This document shows, piece after piece, positions 1-7,985 of a stretch of 64,000 bases of DNA (position 1 is the stretch's first letter; the number at the start of each line of letters is the position of its first letter). The position numbers and the translations under genes were made by a program. The notes beneath the pieces are model-generated. The model was not told the DNA's origin. It was given only the letters and a program-made list of their open reading frames with translations, and did no database searches. Origin of the DNA: Deltaproteobacteria bacterium (GTDB lineage Bacteria > Desulfobacterota > Syntrophia > Syntrophales > JAFGHS01); assembly GCA_016930075.1 (NCBI GenBank), contig JAFGHS010000036.1, positions 47,659 through 111,658 of the forward strand, in the 5' to 3' direction.

Positions 1-354
1 TCCCCTGGCAAGGCAATGACTGATAACCTTGTATGTGCCTAAGATATCATCCGTGAAGGGGGGGGTTCTTGATCTTGCAACAATGGCGTACGTCAAATCA
101 TTGTAGTGGAATACGGCCTTCCCCCCCGTGGGGCGCCTTACAACATCGTAACGGTTTTTCCGGCAGGCCTCCAGATCCACTTCCTTTGACATATCCTGGA
201 AATAACCGACAGAGACGGAAGGGCTCCTCCATCCATAAAACCGCAGGGTGGGGGGATTGTCTTTACACTGGTTTTCACGAAAAATGGCCTCATCAATGGC
301 CATGTTTTCAAATGCGCTGAATTCCCCGTACGAAAGAAATCTCCATTGATCCAC
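1..354 (-). CDS. lplA: lipoate-protein ligase A family protein (partial, 3' end outside window)
   Basis: Likely attaches lipoate, or transfers octanoate/lipoate, to lipoyl-domain proteins such as the adjacent GcvH. The 118 visible codons begin WRFLSYGEFSAFENMAIDEA and contain LRFYGW, SVSVGYFQ and the family signature RRPTGGKAVFH, then LTYAIVA. These are hallmarks of the biotin/lipoate A/B ligase fold. The start is a GTG at 354, seven bases after the gcvH stop, with GGAGG lying inside the end of gcvH as ribosome site, so the two are translationally linked. A run of eight G bases at 58-65 is in frame and does not break the gene. The reading frame runs off the left edge. Whether it is a true ligase or an octanoyltransferase (LipM type) cannot be told from this part. 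Confidence 0.85.
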   Translation of the reverse strand, partial: MDQWRFLSYGEFSAFENMAIDEAIFRENQCKDNPPTLRFYGWRSPSVSVGYFQDMSKEVDLEACRKNRYDVVRRPTGGKAVFHYNDLTYAIVARSRTPPFTDDILGTYKVISHCLARG

Positions 355-360
355 GCCGGA

Positions 361-759
361 TTATTCAACCTCCAACTCCTGAACCAGAAAGTCGTGATAC
401 CCTCTCGCATCCAGGAGCTCGTCAAGCTCTGCCATATCCCTTATTTCAACGACGATGAGCCACCCCGTATCATGGGGATCGCTGTTGATAATACCGATGT
501 CGTCAATAATATCTTCATTAATGTTGACGATATCCCCGCTGACGGGCGAGATAAGTTCGACAACGCCTTTTGCCGATTCGATGTTGCCGAAGGGCTCATC
601 CATTTCGACGCTGGAATCCTCCTCCGGAAGTTCGATATTGAGAACTTCTCCCAAATGCTCCTGGGCGTAGTCGGTAATGCCGATAATGCCCAGATCGCCG
701 TCAACCCTTATCCAAATATGTTCCCGGCTGTACAGGAGATCGTCAGGAAAAACTTTCAT
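361..759 (-). CDS. gcvH: glycine cleavage system H protein
   Basis: Lipoyl carrier that shuttles the aminomethyl group between the P, T and L proteins of glycine cleavage. The 132-residue product has the normal family length. It shows the SREHIWIRVDGD and GITDYAQEHLGEVL segments and the lipoylation site in GNIESAKGVVELISP (Lys64), followed by SPVSGDIVNIN and DTGWLIVVEI. It is followed at once by a lipoate ligase-like gene, which probably modifies it. No gcvT or gcvP is seen in the window. H-like proteins can also serve as lipoate relay carriers, so a role outside glycine cleavage is possible. Confidence 0.93.
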   Translation of the reverse strand: MKVFPDDLLYSREHIWIRVDGDLGIIGITDYAQEHLGEVLNIELPEEDSSVEMDEPFGNIESAKGVVELISPVSGDIVNINEDIIDDIGIINSDPHDTGWLIVVEIRDMAELDELLDARGYHDFLVQELEVE

Positions 760-824
760 ATTCTATTATCCTATTCATGTATCCTATGGTGAATTTATTT
801 TGGTCATGCGGTTTCGGGGATCGG

Positions 825-1916
825 TTAGTCCAATACCCGGAAATTTTTCGACGTCCTGGTCAGGACATCGCAGCCGTCGTCCCTGATCAACGCCATATCT
901 TCAATTCTCATGCCCCACAGATCGGGAATGTAGATGCCCGGCTCTATGGTGACGACCATACCGGCCTTCAGAACCGCTTCGGATTGGGCCGCTATGCGCG
1001 GCGATTCATGGACGTCCAGCCCGATGCCGTGGCCGGTGCTGTGGGGAAAAAAATCACCGAACCCGCCTTTTTCTATACACGTCCTCGCAATTAAATCAAT
1101 GTCTTTGCATAGCAACCCGCTTCGCAATTTGTCAAGCGCTCTGTCGTGGGCATCTTTTACCAGCGCATATACGTCTTTCTGTTTTTTGTCCGCATGCCCG
1201 ATAACACATGTCCATGTTTCATCGGAACGATACCCGCCGTAAGCAGCGCCGTAATCGATGACCAGGACGTCTCCATCTTGAAGCCTGCGATTGCCGGGGG
1301 ATGCATGAGGCAATGCCGAATTCGGGCCCGACGCTGCAATCGTCGGAAAAGACACCTGCTCTGCGCCCCGCGCCCTCATCTTATATTCCAACTCGAGAGC
1401 GATATCCATTTCACTTGCCCCCGGCTTCAGGAGTCCTTCAATATCCTTTAGAGCATCGGCGGATATGTCAATCGCTTTTTTCATAAAGCGGATTTCCTCC
1501 TCGCTTTTGACCGCCCGCAAAGAATAGAATTGATCCGCTATGGGCTGAAGAGAAATGCCGTCAAGCTTATCCTGCATCTTTAAATACGTGTCAACCGTCA
1601 TGGATGCAGGTTCAAATCCGACGGCCTTTACATTTTTATCTTTCATGACAGCCATAAGACCGGTCATCTTATCGCGGTATTCATAGATCGCCGCGCCTTG
1701 CGATTCCCGCTTGGCCTGGGTGATATATCGCCCGTCAACCAACAGGACGGTATCCGTCGTACCGACAAGAAGGGCGCCGTCGCTTCCCTTAAAGCCGGTT
1801 AAATAACGGATGTTTTTCATATCCAAAAAAAGGAAGGCGTCCATGCCGGAATCCAGAAGATATGCCCGGACGAAAGCCATTTTATTCTGAATGCTCATCT
1901 TTACATCAGGCTGCAT
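825..1916 (-). CDS. M24 family Xaa-Pro aminopeptidase / dipeptidase
   Basis: Cytosolic metallopeptidase that removes N-terminal residues preceding proline. The 363-residue protein has an N-terminal creatinase-like domain (NIRYLTGFKGSDGALLV, VDGRY) and a C-terminal pita-bread domain. Metal-site motifs are visible: VIDYGAAYGGYRSDETW, HSTGHGIGLDVHESPRI, GMVVTIEPGIY and GMRIEDMALI. The listed ATG overlaps the end of the upstream TPR gene by 11 bases. A second in-frame ATG at 1898 (MSIQNKMAF) gives a more typical N-terminus and may be the true start; neither has a strong ribosome site. Aminopeptidase versus dipeptidase activity is not resolved. Confidence 0.88.
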   Translation of the reverse strand: MQPDVKMSIQNKMAFVRAYLLDSGMDAFLFLDMKNIRYLTGFKGSDGALLVGTTDTVLLVDGRYITQAKRESQGAAIYEYRDKMTGLMAVMKDKNVKAVGFEPASMTVDTYLKMQDKLDGISLQPIADQFYSLRAVKSEEEIRFMKKAIDISADALKDIEGLLKPGASEMDIALELEYKMRARGAEQVSFPTIAASGPNSALPHASPGNRRLQDGDVLVIDYGAAYGGYRSDETWTCVIGHADKKQKDVYALVKDAHDRALDKLRSGLLCKDIDLIARTCIEKGGFGDFFPHSTGHGIGLDVHESPRIAAQSEAVLKAGMVVTIEPGIYIPDLWGMRIEDMALIRDDGCDVLTRTSKNFRVLD

Positions 1917-2601
1917 GGGTCTTCATTCTTCTTACATTCTTCGTCCACTTTTCAAGTTCTGCGATGATCTTTGTCGCTTTCACATTCTTTTGATGGCCCA
2001 TTTCAGGATTGGCGCCGCCCGTTATCTCGCGAAGCCGCTGTACCGCCGAATCATTGCCGGGATCGTTCTTCAGAATTTCTTTTAATATATCGGCTGCCGC
2101 ATCGATATGTCCCTGACGAATGTACAAGTCGGCCATGGTGATGGTTCGAAAATGCGGGGTTACAGGCGCCGTGTCTTCCCCAGCGTCTTTGCCTGCTGCA
2201 ATCTTCGCCTCTTCCGTTTTCCGGTTGCGGAGGAGAGCTTCCATTTTCCGCTCAATTTCTTGGGAAAGAGGCGAGTCAGGATTCAGGAAAAGGAATTTTT
2301 TGTAAAATGAGGCGGCGCTTTGATGAGACCCTTTTCCCGCATGAATGTCTCCTATGTGGACATATATTCCGGACAACTTAAGGAGGGTGTCTTCCAGTTC
2401 CCTGATTAATTCATATGCCTCATCCGTCTTTCCCATCTTCATCAGGATATTGCAATAGACTATTTTCAGTTCTGCATCGAAAGGGAAGCGATTCAGCCTT
2501 TCGACGGTCTGGGAAAGGGCCATCTGGTCCAATCCCCGCTCCAGATACCGGTCAAGGTTTGACAGAAAAGACGCCCTTTCTTTTTGATCGCTTTCTCTCA
2601 A
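1906..2601 (-). CDS. tetratricopeptide repeat protein
   Basis: A 231-residue protein with no signal peptide or membrane segment, so probably cytosolic. TPR-like helix pairs are seen near residues 40-70 (AELKIVYCNILMKMGKTDEAYEL), 72-110 (IYVHIGDIHAGKGSHQSAASFYKKFL) and 150-190 (MADLYIRQGHIDAAADILKEIL). A charged Ala/Glu/Lys linker lies between them. It is the first gene of a minus-strand group with the M24 peptidase, gcvH and lplA and overlaps the peptidase start. TPR proteins act as protein-binding scaffolds; no specific partner can be named from the sequence. Confidence 0.75.
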   Translation of the reverse strand: MRESDQKERASFLSNLDRYLERGLDQMALSQTVERLNRFPFDAELKIVYCNILMKMGKTDEAYELIRELEDTLLKLSGIYVHIGDIHAGKGSHQSAASFYKKFLFLNPDSPLSQEIERKMEALLRNRKTEEAKIAAGKDAGEDTAPVTPHFRTITMADLYIRQGHIDAAADILKEILKNDPGNDSAVQRLREITGGANPEMGHQKNVKATKIIAELEKWTKNVRRMKTHAA

Positions 2602-3049
2602 GGATGCCCCTTTTATGGTAAGAACTTCAGATCATGGGAAAAACGCAGGAAAGCTAACACAGCGTCTATAGCGTGTCAAGAAGGAAAATATTGCGGTATT
2701 GTACAGACAATTGGGTGAATTTGCATATGGGCAACGTAAAATCCATGGACGCTCCATGTGCATTTAAATCGCCATTATCCCGTGAATGAATTACTGCGAA
2801 ATAATTAATCCAACTAAAGGGAAAAAATCGAAGGTACAAAAAAGGGATTGTAAATTACTAATGTTTCTGGTAAAAAGTTCAATATTACATAATAAATCAG
2901 CCGACGTTATCAGGGAGTGAATGCAAAAAGGTTAAGTCAAATATGGCAAAGTTTTTCTTGACATACAAGACTGCGTTTCCATATACTTCGCCCCACAAAA
3001 AGGACGTTATCGAACAATAAAACCATTGACATGGGGGGAAGGCTTTGCA
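2602..3049. other. AT-rich divergent intergenic region
   Basis: Separates the minus-strand TPR gene from the plus-strand fibronectin lipoprotein genes. It is clearly more AT-rich than its neighbours and carries no convincing open frame. The only structured signal seen is the plus-strand promoter listed at 2958-2987. Confidence 0.6.
2958..2987 (+). promoter_or_regulatory. candidate sigma-70 promoter for the fibronectin lipoprotein genes
   Basis: TTGACA at 2958-2963 and TATACT at 2982-2987, separated by 18 bases, about 60 bases before the 3050 start codon. The -35 box is perfect and the -10 box matches five of six positions. It is the best promoter-like sequence in the region and points at the lipoprotein pair. 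Confidence 0.6.
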
Positions 3050-3430
3050 ATGAAGGGGTCAGGCAGGTATAATCAATGTTTCATTTATCTTTTGGTGTTG
3101 AGTATGCTGATTCTTGTTGGAAGTTGCACCTGTGATAAAAACGGAGGAAAACCTTCGGACGGCGTTCCTCCCACGGTCCCCAACGGCCTGTCCATAACGG
3201 GTGTCTCCATGACGGAAATCAAAGTTGCCTGGAAACAGTCCGTTGATAACCAGTCTGGCGTCAAGGAATATAAGGTTTACCGGAATGGGACATTTCTTAA
3301 GGCCACGAAGGAAACTTCATTTTCTGACACCGGTCTGACACCAAAAGTGAAGACCTGCTACAACATCTCTGCCCTGGATGGGGCGGGAAATGAATCCGGC
3401 CGGAGTACGGAAGTTTGCGCCATTTTGTAA
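3050..3430 (+). CDS. small lipoprotein with one fibronectin type III domain
   Basis: A 126-residue exported lipoprotein. A hydrophobic signal ends in a lipobox-like LILVGSC (Cys26). A short Gly/Pro linker leads into a single FnIII domain with VPNGLSITGVS, KVAWKQSVD, GVKEYKVYRNG, FSDTGLTP and CYNISALDGAGNES. The start at 3050 is preferred because it has GGAAGG upstream and places the signal at the N-terminus; an earlier ATG at 3026 has none of this. It is a one-domain miniature of the giant protein encoded 48 bases downstream, and the two probably share a transcript. A cell-surface binding or spacer role is an inference. Confidence 0.75.
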   Translation: MKGSGRYNQCFIYLLVLSMLILVGSCTCDKNGGKPSDGVPPTVPNGLSITGVSMTEIKVAWKQSVDNQSGVKEYKVYRNGTFLKATKETSFSDTGLTPKVKTCYNISALDGAGNESGRSTEVCAIL

Positions 3431-3477
3431 ATCAAAAAACGGATGTCTCATGTCTTATGGAGGAGGAGATCGTCGCC

Positions 3478-6400
3478 ATGAAAAAGTCTGCTGCCATTCA
3501 AGTAACCTTGTTCATCTGGTTCCTGCTTATCATCTTAACCGGGTGCGGGGGCGATGTTAATTCGAGCGATTCGTCCGGATCAGCGGCAGTACCCGTTCCG
3601 ACAGGACTGACCGTGACTGCAGCGTCATATTCGCAGATTGACCTGTCGTGGACGGCCTCGGACGGTGCTACCGGCTACAAGATTTACAGGGGAGGGACAT
3701 ATCTCAAATCGGTGACGACAACCTCGACGTCGGATACGGAGCTGACGGCCAGCACGAATTATTGCTACAGCGTCTCCGCCTATAATTCGGAGGGAAACGA
3801 TTCGGCCCAGACAAGCCAGCGATGCGCCACGACGAATAACCCGCCTCCGCCTGTTCCGACCGGATTAACCGTTACTGCCGCAACATCTTCACAGATCAAC
3901 CTGTCATGGACGGCCTCAGCCGGCGCAGCTGGTTACAAGGTTTACAAAAACGGGGCGTATCTCAAATCTGTGACGGCGACCGCGACCTCGGCATCGGATA
4001 CAGGTCTGACGGCCAGTACGGTGTATTGCTACAGCGTATCCGCCTATGATTCGGAGAATAATGAATCGGCCCAAACGAGCCAGTTGTGCGCCACGACGTA
4101 TGGCCCGCCTCCGCCTGTTCCCACGGGAGTAACGGCCGGCGCCATATCGCCCACAAAAGTAGATCTTTCCTGGACGGCTTCTTCCGGGGCTGCGGAGTAC
4201 AGGATCTACCGCAACGGCGTGCTTCTCGGAACATCGATAGAAACCTATTTTTCGGATACGACGGCGGCGGCAAATACGGCCTATACTTATAGGATAGCAG
4301 CGGTGGACGCAACGGGCAGCGAATCGGGTCAGAGCACACAGGCTTCCGCCAATACAGGATTGACGGTGCCGGCAGCCGTCACTGTAACGGTAAACTCCAA
4401 AACCCAGATTACCGTTTCGTGGACAAACTCCGGAGGTACTAATGTAACAGGTTACAAACTTTACAGGAATGGCGTATTACAAAAACCCGTGACGACGACT
4501 TTTTTTGCCGATACGGGACTCACCCCGGACACCCAGTATTGTTACAGCGTCTCCTCCACAGACGCTTCAGGAAATGAGTCGGCAAAAAGCAGTCAGATTT
4601 GTGTGACAACCACGAATGCCGCGCCGCCGGTTCCAACCGAACTGACAGTGACGGCAGCTACGTCTTCGCAGATCAACCTGTCCTGGACTGCCTCGGTCGG
4701 CGCTGCCGGCTATAAAGTTTACAGAGACGGAACATATCTCAGATCCGTAACGACGACCTCGGCCTCAGATACGACACTGGCTGCCAGTACAGCTTATTGC
4801 TACAGCGTATCCGCCTATGATTTGGCGAATAATGAATCGGCCCAGACAAGCCAGTTGTGCGCCACGACCTACGGCCCGCCTCCGCCTGTTCCCACGGGAG
4901 TGACGGCCAGCGCCGTATCACCCACACAGGTTGATCTTTCCTGGACGGCTTCTTCCGGAGCTGCAGCGTACAGAATCTACCGGGACGGCGTGCTTCTCGG
5001 AACATCGACGGCAGCGTATTTTTCGGATACGACAGCGGCCCCAAATACGGCCTATACATATACGGTGACGGCGGTGGACGCCACGGGCAGCGAATCGAGT
5101 CAGAGCGCACAGTCTTCTGCCGACACGGGATTGACGGTGCCGGCAAACGTAACGGCGATAGTGGACTCTGCGACACAGATCAGCCTCTCCTGGAATGCCG
5201 CTACGGGCGCCACAGGAGGCTATAAAGTCTATCGGAACGGGGCGCTCCTCGGTTCCGTCAATACCACATCCCTTGTAGACGGAGGACTGGATGCAAATAC
5301 GCAATACTGCTACAGCGTGTCCTCGGTTAACAGTGTCGGTGCGGAATCCGCTAAAAGCAGCCAGCTTTGCGTTGCCACTATGTCGCCTCCGACGGCTGCT
5401 ACTCTTGATCTTTCCGCCGTACCTACAACCGTCAAATCCGACAACTCAACGATTTCAACCATTACCGTCATGGCATTGAATGCCCAGAATGCCGTGCTGC
5501 CTGATGTCACCGTAACGATGGCTACCGATGAAGGAATCCTAGGGGCGGCAACCGTTACAACGGACGATACAGGGAAGGCGACACTAACCTTCCGCAGCGG
5601 GGCAAACCCCATCAATCGTACGGCAACAATTACGGCAAAAGCGGGAAGCGTATCGGCGCAGATACCCGTGCAGATAGTAGGCAGCACCGTCGAGATGACG
5701 TCAAACAAAACGAATCTCCCTGCTGACGGCAGTACGTCGGCCACCGTCACCGTGACAGCAAAGAATGCGGGCGGCATTGCCGTTTCGGGGGCAGCCGTGA
5801 CACTGACCCAAACAGGTGCGGAAGGGGGAAGCCTAAACATTTCACCGGCAACGGGGACAACCAACGGAAACGGTATCTTTACGGCTACAATTACAGGTGC
5901 CAATGCAGGTTTGGTCACTTTGACCGCGGAAGCTCTGGGGGCAAAGGCAACAAAAGATATCACGATAAATCCCTCTACCGAGGCTTTCGGTATAGACCAG
6001 CAAAGGTTAAACGGCACAGACATCGGGAACCCCAACCCCACAGCCATGAGAATCGGCGACGAGTTGGTTGTTCGGGTTAATGCGCCCGGCGGCATCACCA
6101 ACATAACTTTCGCAACCACGACAGGCAACTGGAATGGCGGCGGCAAGGTCGTGACGGTAGCCGTCATCGACGGCAAGGCAGAGGCTGCACTGACCACAGT
6201 TCAAGCAGGAATGGCTACGGTTCAGGTATATGATCCGGCAGAACCGGGAACGGTTGACACACTTTCCGTGGCGATGATATCCGTCAATCCCGCCAGCATT
6301 TCGATCCAGGCAACCCCCACGGTAATACCGAGAAGTGTGGGTACGACAACGGGTTCCTCGACCGTCATTGCAACCGTGCGCGACATCAACGGGTTCCCCG

Positions 6401-7302
6401 TGGGCGGCGCGCCGGTATTGTTTGAAATTGTCAATCCCACAGGCGGTGGAGAGACGATTTCGCCCGTCGTGGTCATGAGTGCGGCTACCACGTCCGGCGG
6501 CCTCAACCTGGGCGAAGCGCGGGCGACCTTCACATCCGGTTCCCTGTCTTCCGACACGTCGGGAGTTGAAATCCGCGCCTCCGTCGTCGGCACCGGCATC
6601 GCGACATCGCCGAACGCAAAAGTGGTCATCGGCGGCACGGCAGGGTCGGTGGCTTTCGGTAAAGCCACCGTCGTTGGCGTAAATGAAAATGCGACGCAAT
6701 ATATCCTTCCCATGTCCATCCTGGTTTCCGACTCCAACGGCAATCCGGCGCCTGCAGGAACGCAGGTCAGCTTGAGCGCATGGCCCGAAGCCTGGAGCAC
6801 CGGAGAAGATTGCGCGTATCACATTGATCTTAACGCCGATACAGCCTTGCTCGATCAGGATTGGATTTCTGGCAACGATGATGATGATGATGGAATTCCC
6901 GGCACCGATCCTTTCGTCAGTTTCGGTACCTTCTGGAGCGAAGACGCCAATGAAAATCTTGTTCTTGATCCCGGCGAGGACGGCAAAAGACACTATTATG
7001 CGGACAGCACAAGGATCAACCCGGCTTACGAGGCTTCAATGCCTGGGACGATCGACGGCTTCATCACACCCACGAACGCTTCCGGCGGCGTTGTGCCGGC
7101 AACGGTGACCACCGATGCAAACGGCGTAGCCAACTTTGACCTGACGTATCCCAAGCACTGCGCCATCTGGACGATCACGCGAATCAGGGCCAGTACGATT
7201 GTTATGGGATCCGAGACGGTCGGTCAGACATTATTCCGTCTGCCCCCGTTGTCTTCGGATGTCACGCCTGTTTGCCGTCTGCAGAATCCTCACCAATATT
7301 AG
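3478..7302 (+). CDS. giant lipoprotein with seven FnIII repeats and bacterial Ig-like domains
   Basis: A 1274-residue predicted outer-surface lipoprotein. The signal peptide ends in LIILTGC (Cys23). Seven FnIII domains follow at about residues 37-638, each with the pattern VPTGLTV..LSWTAS..GYKVYRNG..CYSVSAYD. Domains 2-3-4 and 5-6-7 are copies of one three-domain block. Next come at least two Big_1/invasin-like domains (residues about 640-835; LPADGSTSATVTVTAKN, GAAVTLTQT, NGIFTATITG) and further Ig-like sequence. Near residue 1130 is an Asp-rich segment (GNDDDDDGIPGTDP, then EDANENLVLDPGEDG) that could bind calcium. The start at 3478 has GGAGGAG in front; the longer frame from 3415 would overlap the previous gene. 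It is probably an adhesin or surface spacer; no enzymatic motif was seen. Confidence 0.85.
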   Translation: MKKSAAIQVTLFIWFLLIILTGCGGDVNSSDSSGSAAVPVPTGLTVTAASYSQIDLSWTASDGATGYKIYRGGTYLKSVTTTSTSDTELTASTNYCYSVSAYNSEGNDSAQTSQRCATTNNPPPPVPTGLTVTAATSSQINLSWTASAGAAGYKVYKNGAYLKSVTATATSASDTGLTASTVYCYSVSAYDSENNESAQTSQLCATTYGPPPPVPTGVTAGAISPTKVDLSWTASSGAAEYRIYRNGVLLGTSIETYFSDTTAAANTAYTYRIAAVDATGSESGQSTQASANTGLTVPAAVTVTVNSKTQITVSWTNSGGTNVTGYKLYRNGVLQKPVTTTFFADTGLTPDTQYCYSVSSTDASGNESAKSSQICVTTTNAAPPVPTELTVTAATSSQINLSWTASVGAAGYKVYRDGTYLRSVTTTSASDTTLAASTAYCYSVSAYDLANNESAQTSQLCATTYGPPPPVPTGVTASAVSPTQVDLSWTASSGAAAYRIYRDGVLLGTSTAAYFSDTTAAPNTAYTYTVTAVDATGSESSQSAQSSADTGLTVPANVTAIVDSATQISLSWNAATGATGGYKVYRNGALLGSVNTTSLVDGGLDANTQYCYSVSSVNSVGAESAKSSQLCVATMSPPTAATLDLSAVPTTVKSDNSTISTITVMALNAQNAVLPDVTVTMATDEGILGAATVTTDDTGKATLTFRSGANPINRTATITAKAGSVSAQIPVQIVGSTVEMTSNKTNLPADGSTSATVTVTAKNAGGIAVSGAAVTLTQTGAEGGSLNISPATGTTNGNGIFTATITGANAGLVTLTAEALGAKATKDITINPSTEAFGIDQQRLNGTDIGNPNPTAMRIGDELVVRVNAPGGITNITFATTTGNWNGGGKVVTVAVIDGKAEAALTTVQAGMATVQVYDPAEPGTVDTLSVAMISVNPASISIQATPTVIPRSVGTTTGSSTVIATVRDINGFPVGGAPVLFEIVNPTGGGETISPVVVMSAATTSGGLNLGEARATFTSGSLSSDTSGVEIRASVVGTGIATSPNAKVVIGGTAGSVAFGKATVVGVNENATQYILPMSILVSDSNGNPAPAGTQVSLSAWPEAWSTGEDCAYHIDLNADTALLDQDWISGNDDDDDGIPGTDPFVSFGTFWSEDANENLVLDPGEDGKRHYYADSTRINPAYEASMPGTIDGFITPTNASGGVVPATVTTDANGVANFDLTYPKHCAIWTITRIRASTIVMGSETVGQTLFRLPPLSSDVTPVCRLQNPHQY

Positions 7303-7325
7303 CATGTAAAATTTCTACAGTGATA

Positions 7326-7360
7326 AAAAGGGGAGCAGGATAGAAACCTGCTCCCCTTTT
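7326..7360 (+). terminator. intrinsic terminator after the giant FnIII lipoprotein
   Basis: Perfect 14-bp stem (AAAAGGGGAGCAGG at 7326-7339 with its complement at 7347-7360), a 7-base loop and a T run, 23 bases after the stop codon. The A-rich 5' side could also let it work on the other strand. Confidence 0.92.
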
Positions 7361-7745
7361 TCTATTATCACATGATGGATTTCCCGCCGTCTGTCGCCTT
7401 AGCCCGCGAATTGAAATAATAAAAGAGGGAACATTGAGGCTTTTTACCGTTTTAAAATCAATATTATATTATCCCGGCTTCCTTCTTGTGACGTTTAATT
7501 TGCTGTCTTTTCCAGGATAACTTTTGAATACTACCTTAAATATAGGATTGGACGATGATGTTTTTTCAAGGTTGGCATGAAGGGTTCTTGCCGGCAGGTC
7601 CAAGTAATAAACCCGCCTTTTGTTATTGAGAAAGAATCTGATTGCTGCTTGTCTGTCCTCAGCTGCCCTACCCCGTTGTTTAGCCGACGCGAATACGGTG
7701 ACGTCGGCCGGAGAAGAATTGACAACCTCTTAAAAAGTCGAATTC

Positions 7746-7838
7746 TGTCATTTCGAGGAGTCCCGCTGAAGCGGAACGACGAGAATTATTTAATGATTTC
7801 AGGATTTCTTCCCCGCAAAATGCGGGGTCGAAATGACA
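7746..7838. repeat. palindromic intergenic repeat (TGTCATTTCGA type)
   Basis: Bounded by an exact 11-bp inverted repeat, TGTCATTTCGA at 7746-7756 and TCGAAATGACA at 7828-7838. It contains two internal hairpins: CCGC-TGAA-GCGG at 7763-7774 and CCCCGCA-AAA-TGCGGGG at 7811-7827. The outer motif recurs near 44.67 kb and 49.55 kb. This looks like a non-autonomous REP/MITE-like element; no transposase is nearby. Confidence 0.75.
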
Positions 7839-7889
7839 TGAACGGTGCGTTACGACTTATTACGAAGGCATCAGAGTTTCATCCATAAA

Positions 7890-7924
7890 AAAATCAGAGA
7901 AGTTATTTGAACCTCTCTGATTTT
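7890..7924 (-). terminator. intrinsic terminator of the pilMNOPQ operon
   Basis: 11-bp stem: AAAATCAGAGA at 7890-7900 pairs with TCTCTGATTTT at 7914-7924. On the minus strand it is followed by a run of T, about 60 bases after the pilQ stop. Confidence 0.85.
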
Positions 7925-7985
7925 ATTCCACACAAGAAAAAAAATGAAGTATCGTCAAAATGATTAACTAAACTTCAGAACGTCT

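Larger units (their letters stand above)
7361..7985. other. intergenic spacer with repeat element, no supported gene
   Basis: About 625 bases between the FnIII lipoprotein terminator and the end of the pil operon. Short open frames (for example 7577-7888 plus) have no recognisable domain and run through the palindromic repeat at 7746-7838, so they are not called. The remaining recognisable structure is the pil terminator at 7890-7924. Confidence 0.6.

Noticed and set aside
58..65. Run of eight G bases suspected to be a frameshift in the lipoate ligase gene.
   Set aside because: The frame read through the run gives conserved sequence on both sides, so the gene is intact as far as visible.
3853..5400. 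Regular repeats considered as a CRISPR array or minisatellite.
   Set aside because: The periodicity is about 260-270 bases, stays in frame and follows FnIII domain borders; it is protein-domain repetition.
6874..6892. GAT triplet run in the FnIII lipoprotein gene considered as a phase-variation tract.
   Set aside because: The unit is three bases, so length changes would only alter the number of aspartates, not the frame.
5310..6993. Long minus-strand open frames (295 and 328 codons) opposite the giant FnIII lipoprotein gene.
   Set aside because: They overlap each other and a gene with clear domains, have no recognisable motif or ribosome site, and arise from the Thr/Val/Ala-rich codon pattern of the sense strand.
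7577..7888. Plus-strand 103-codon frame in the spacer before the pil terminator.
   Set aside because: It runs through a palindromic repeat, shows no ribosome site or domain, and its composition looks non-coding.
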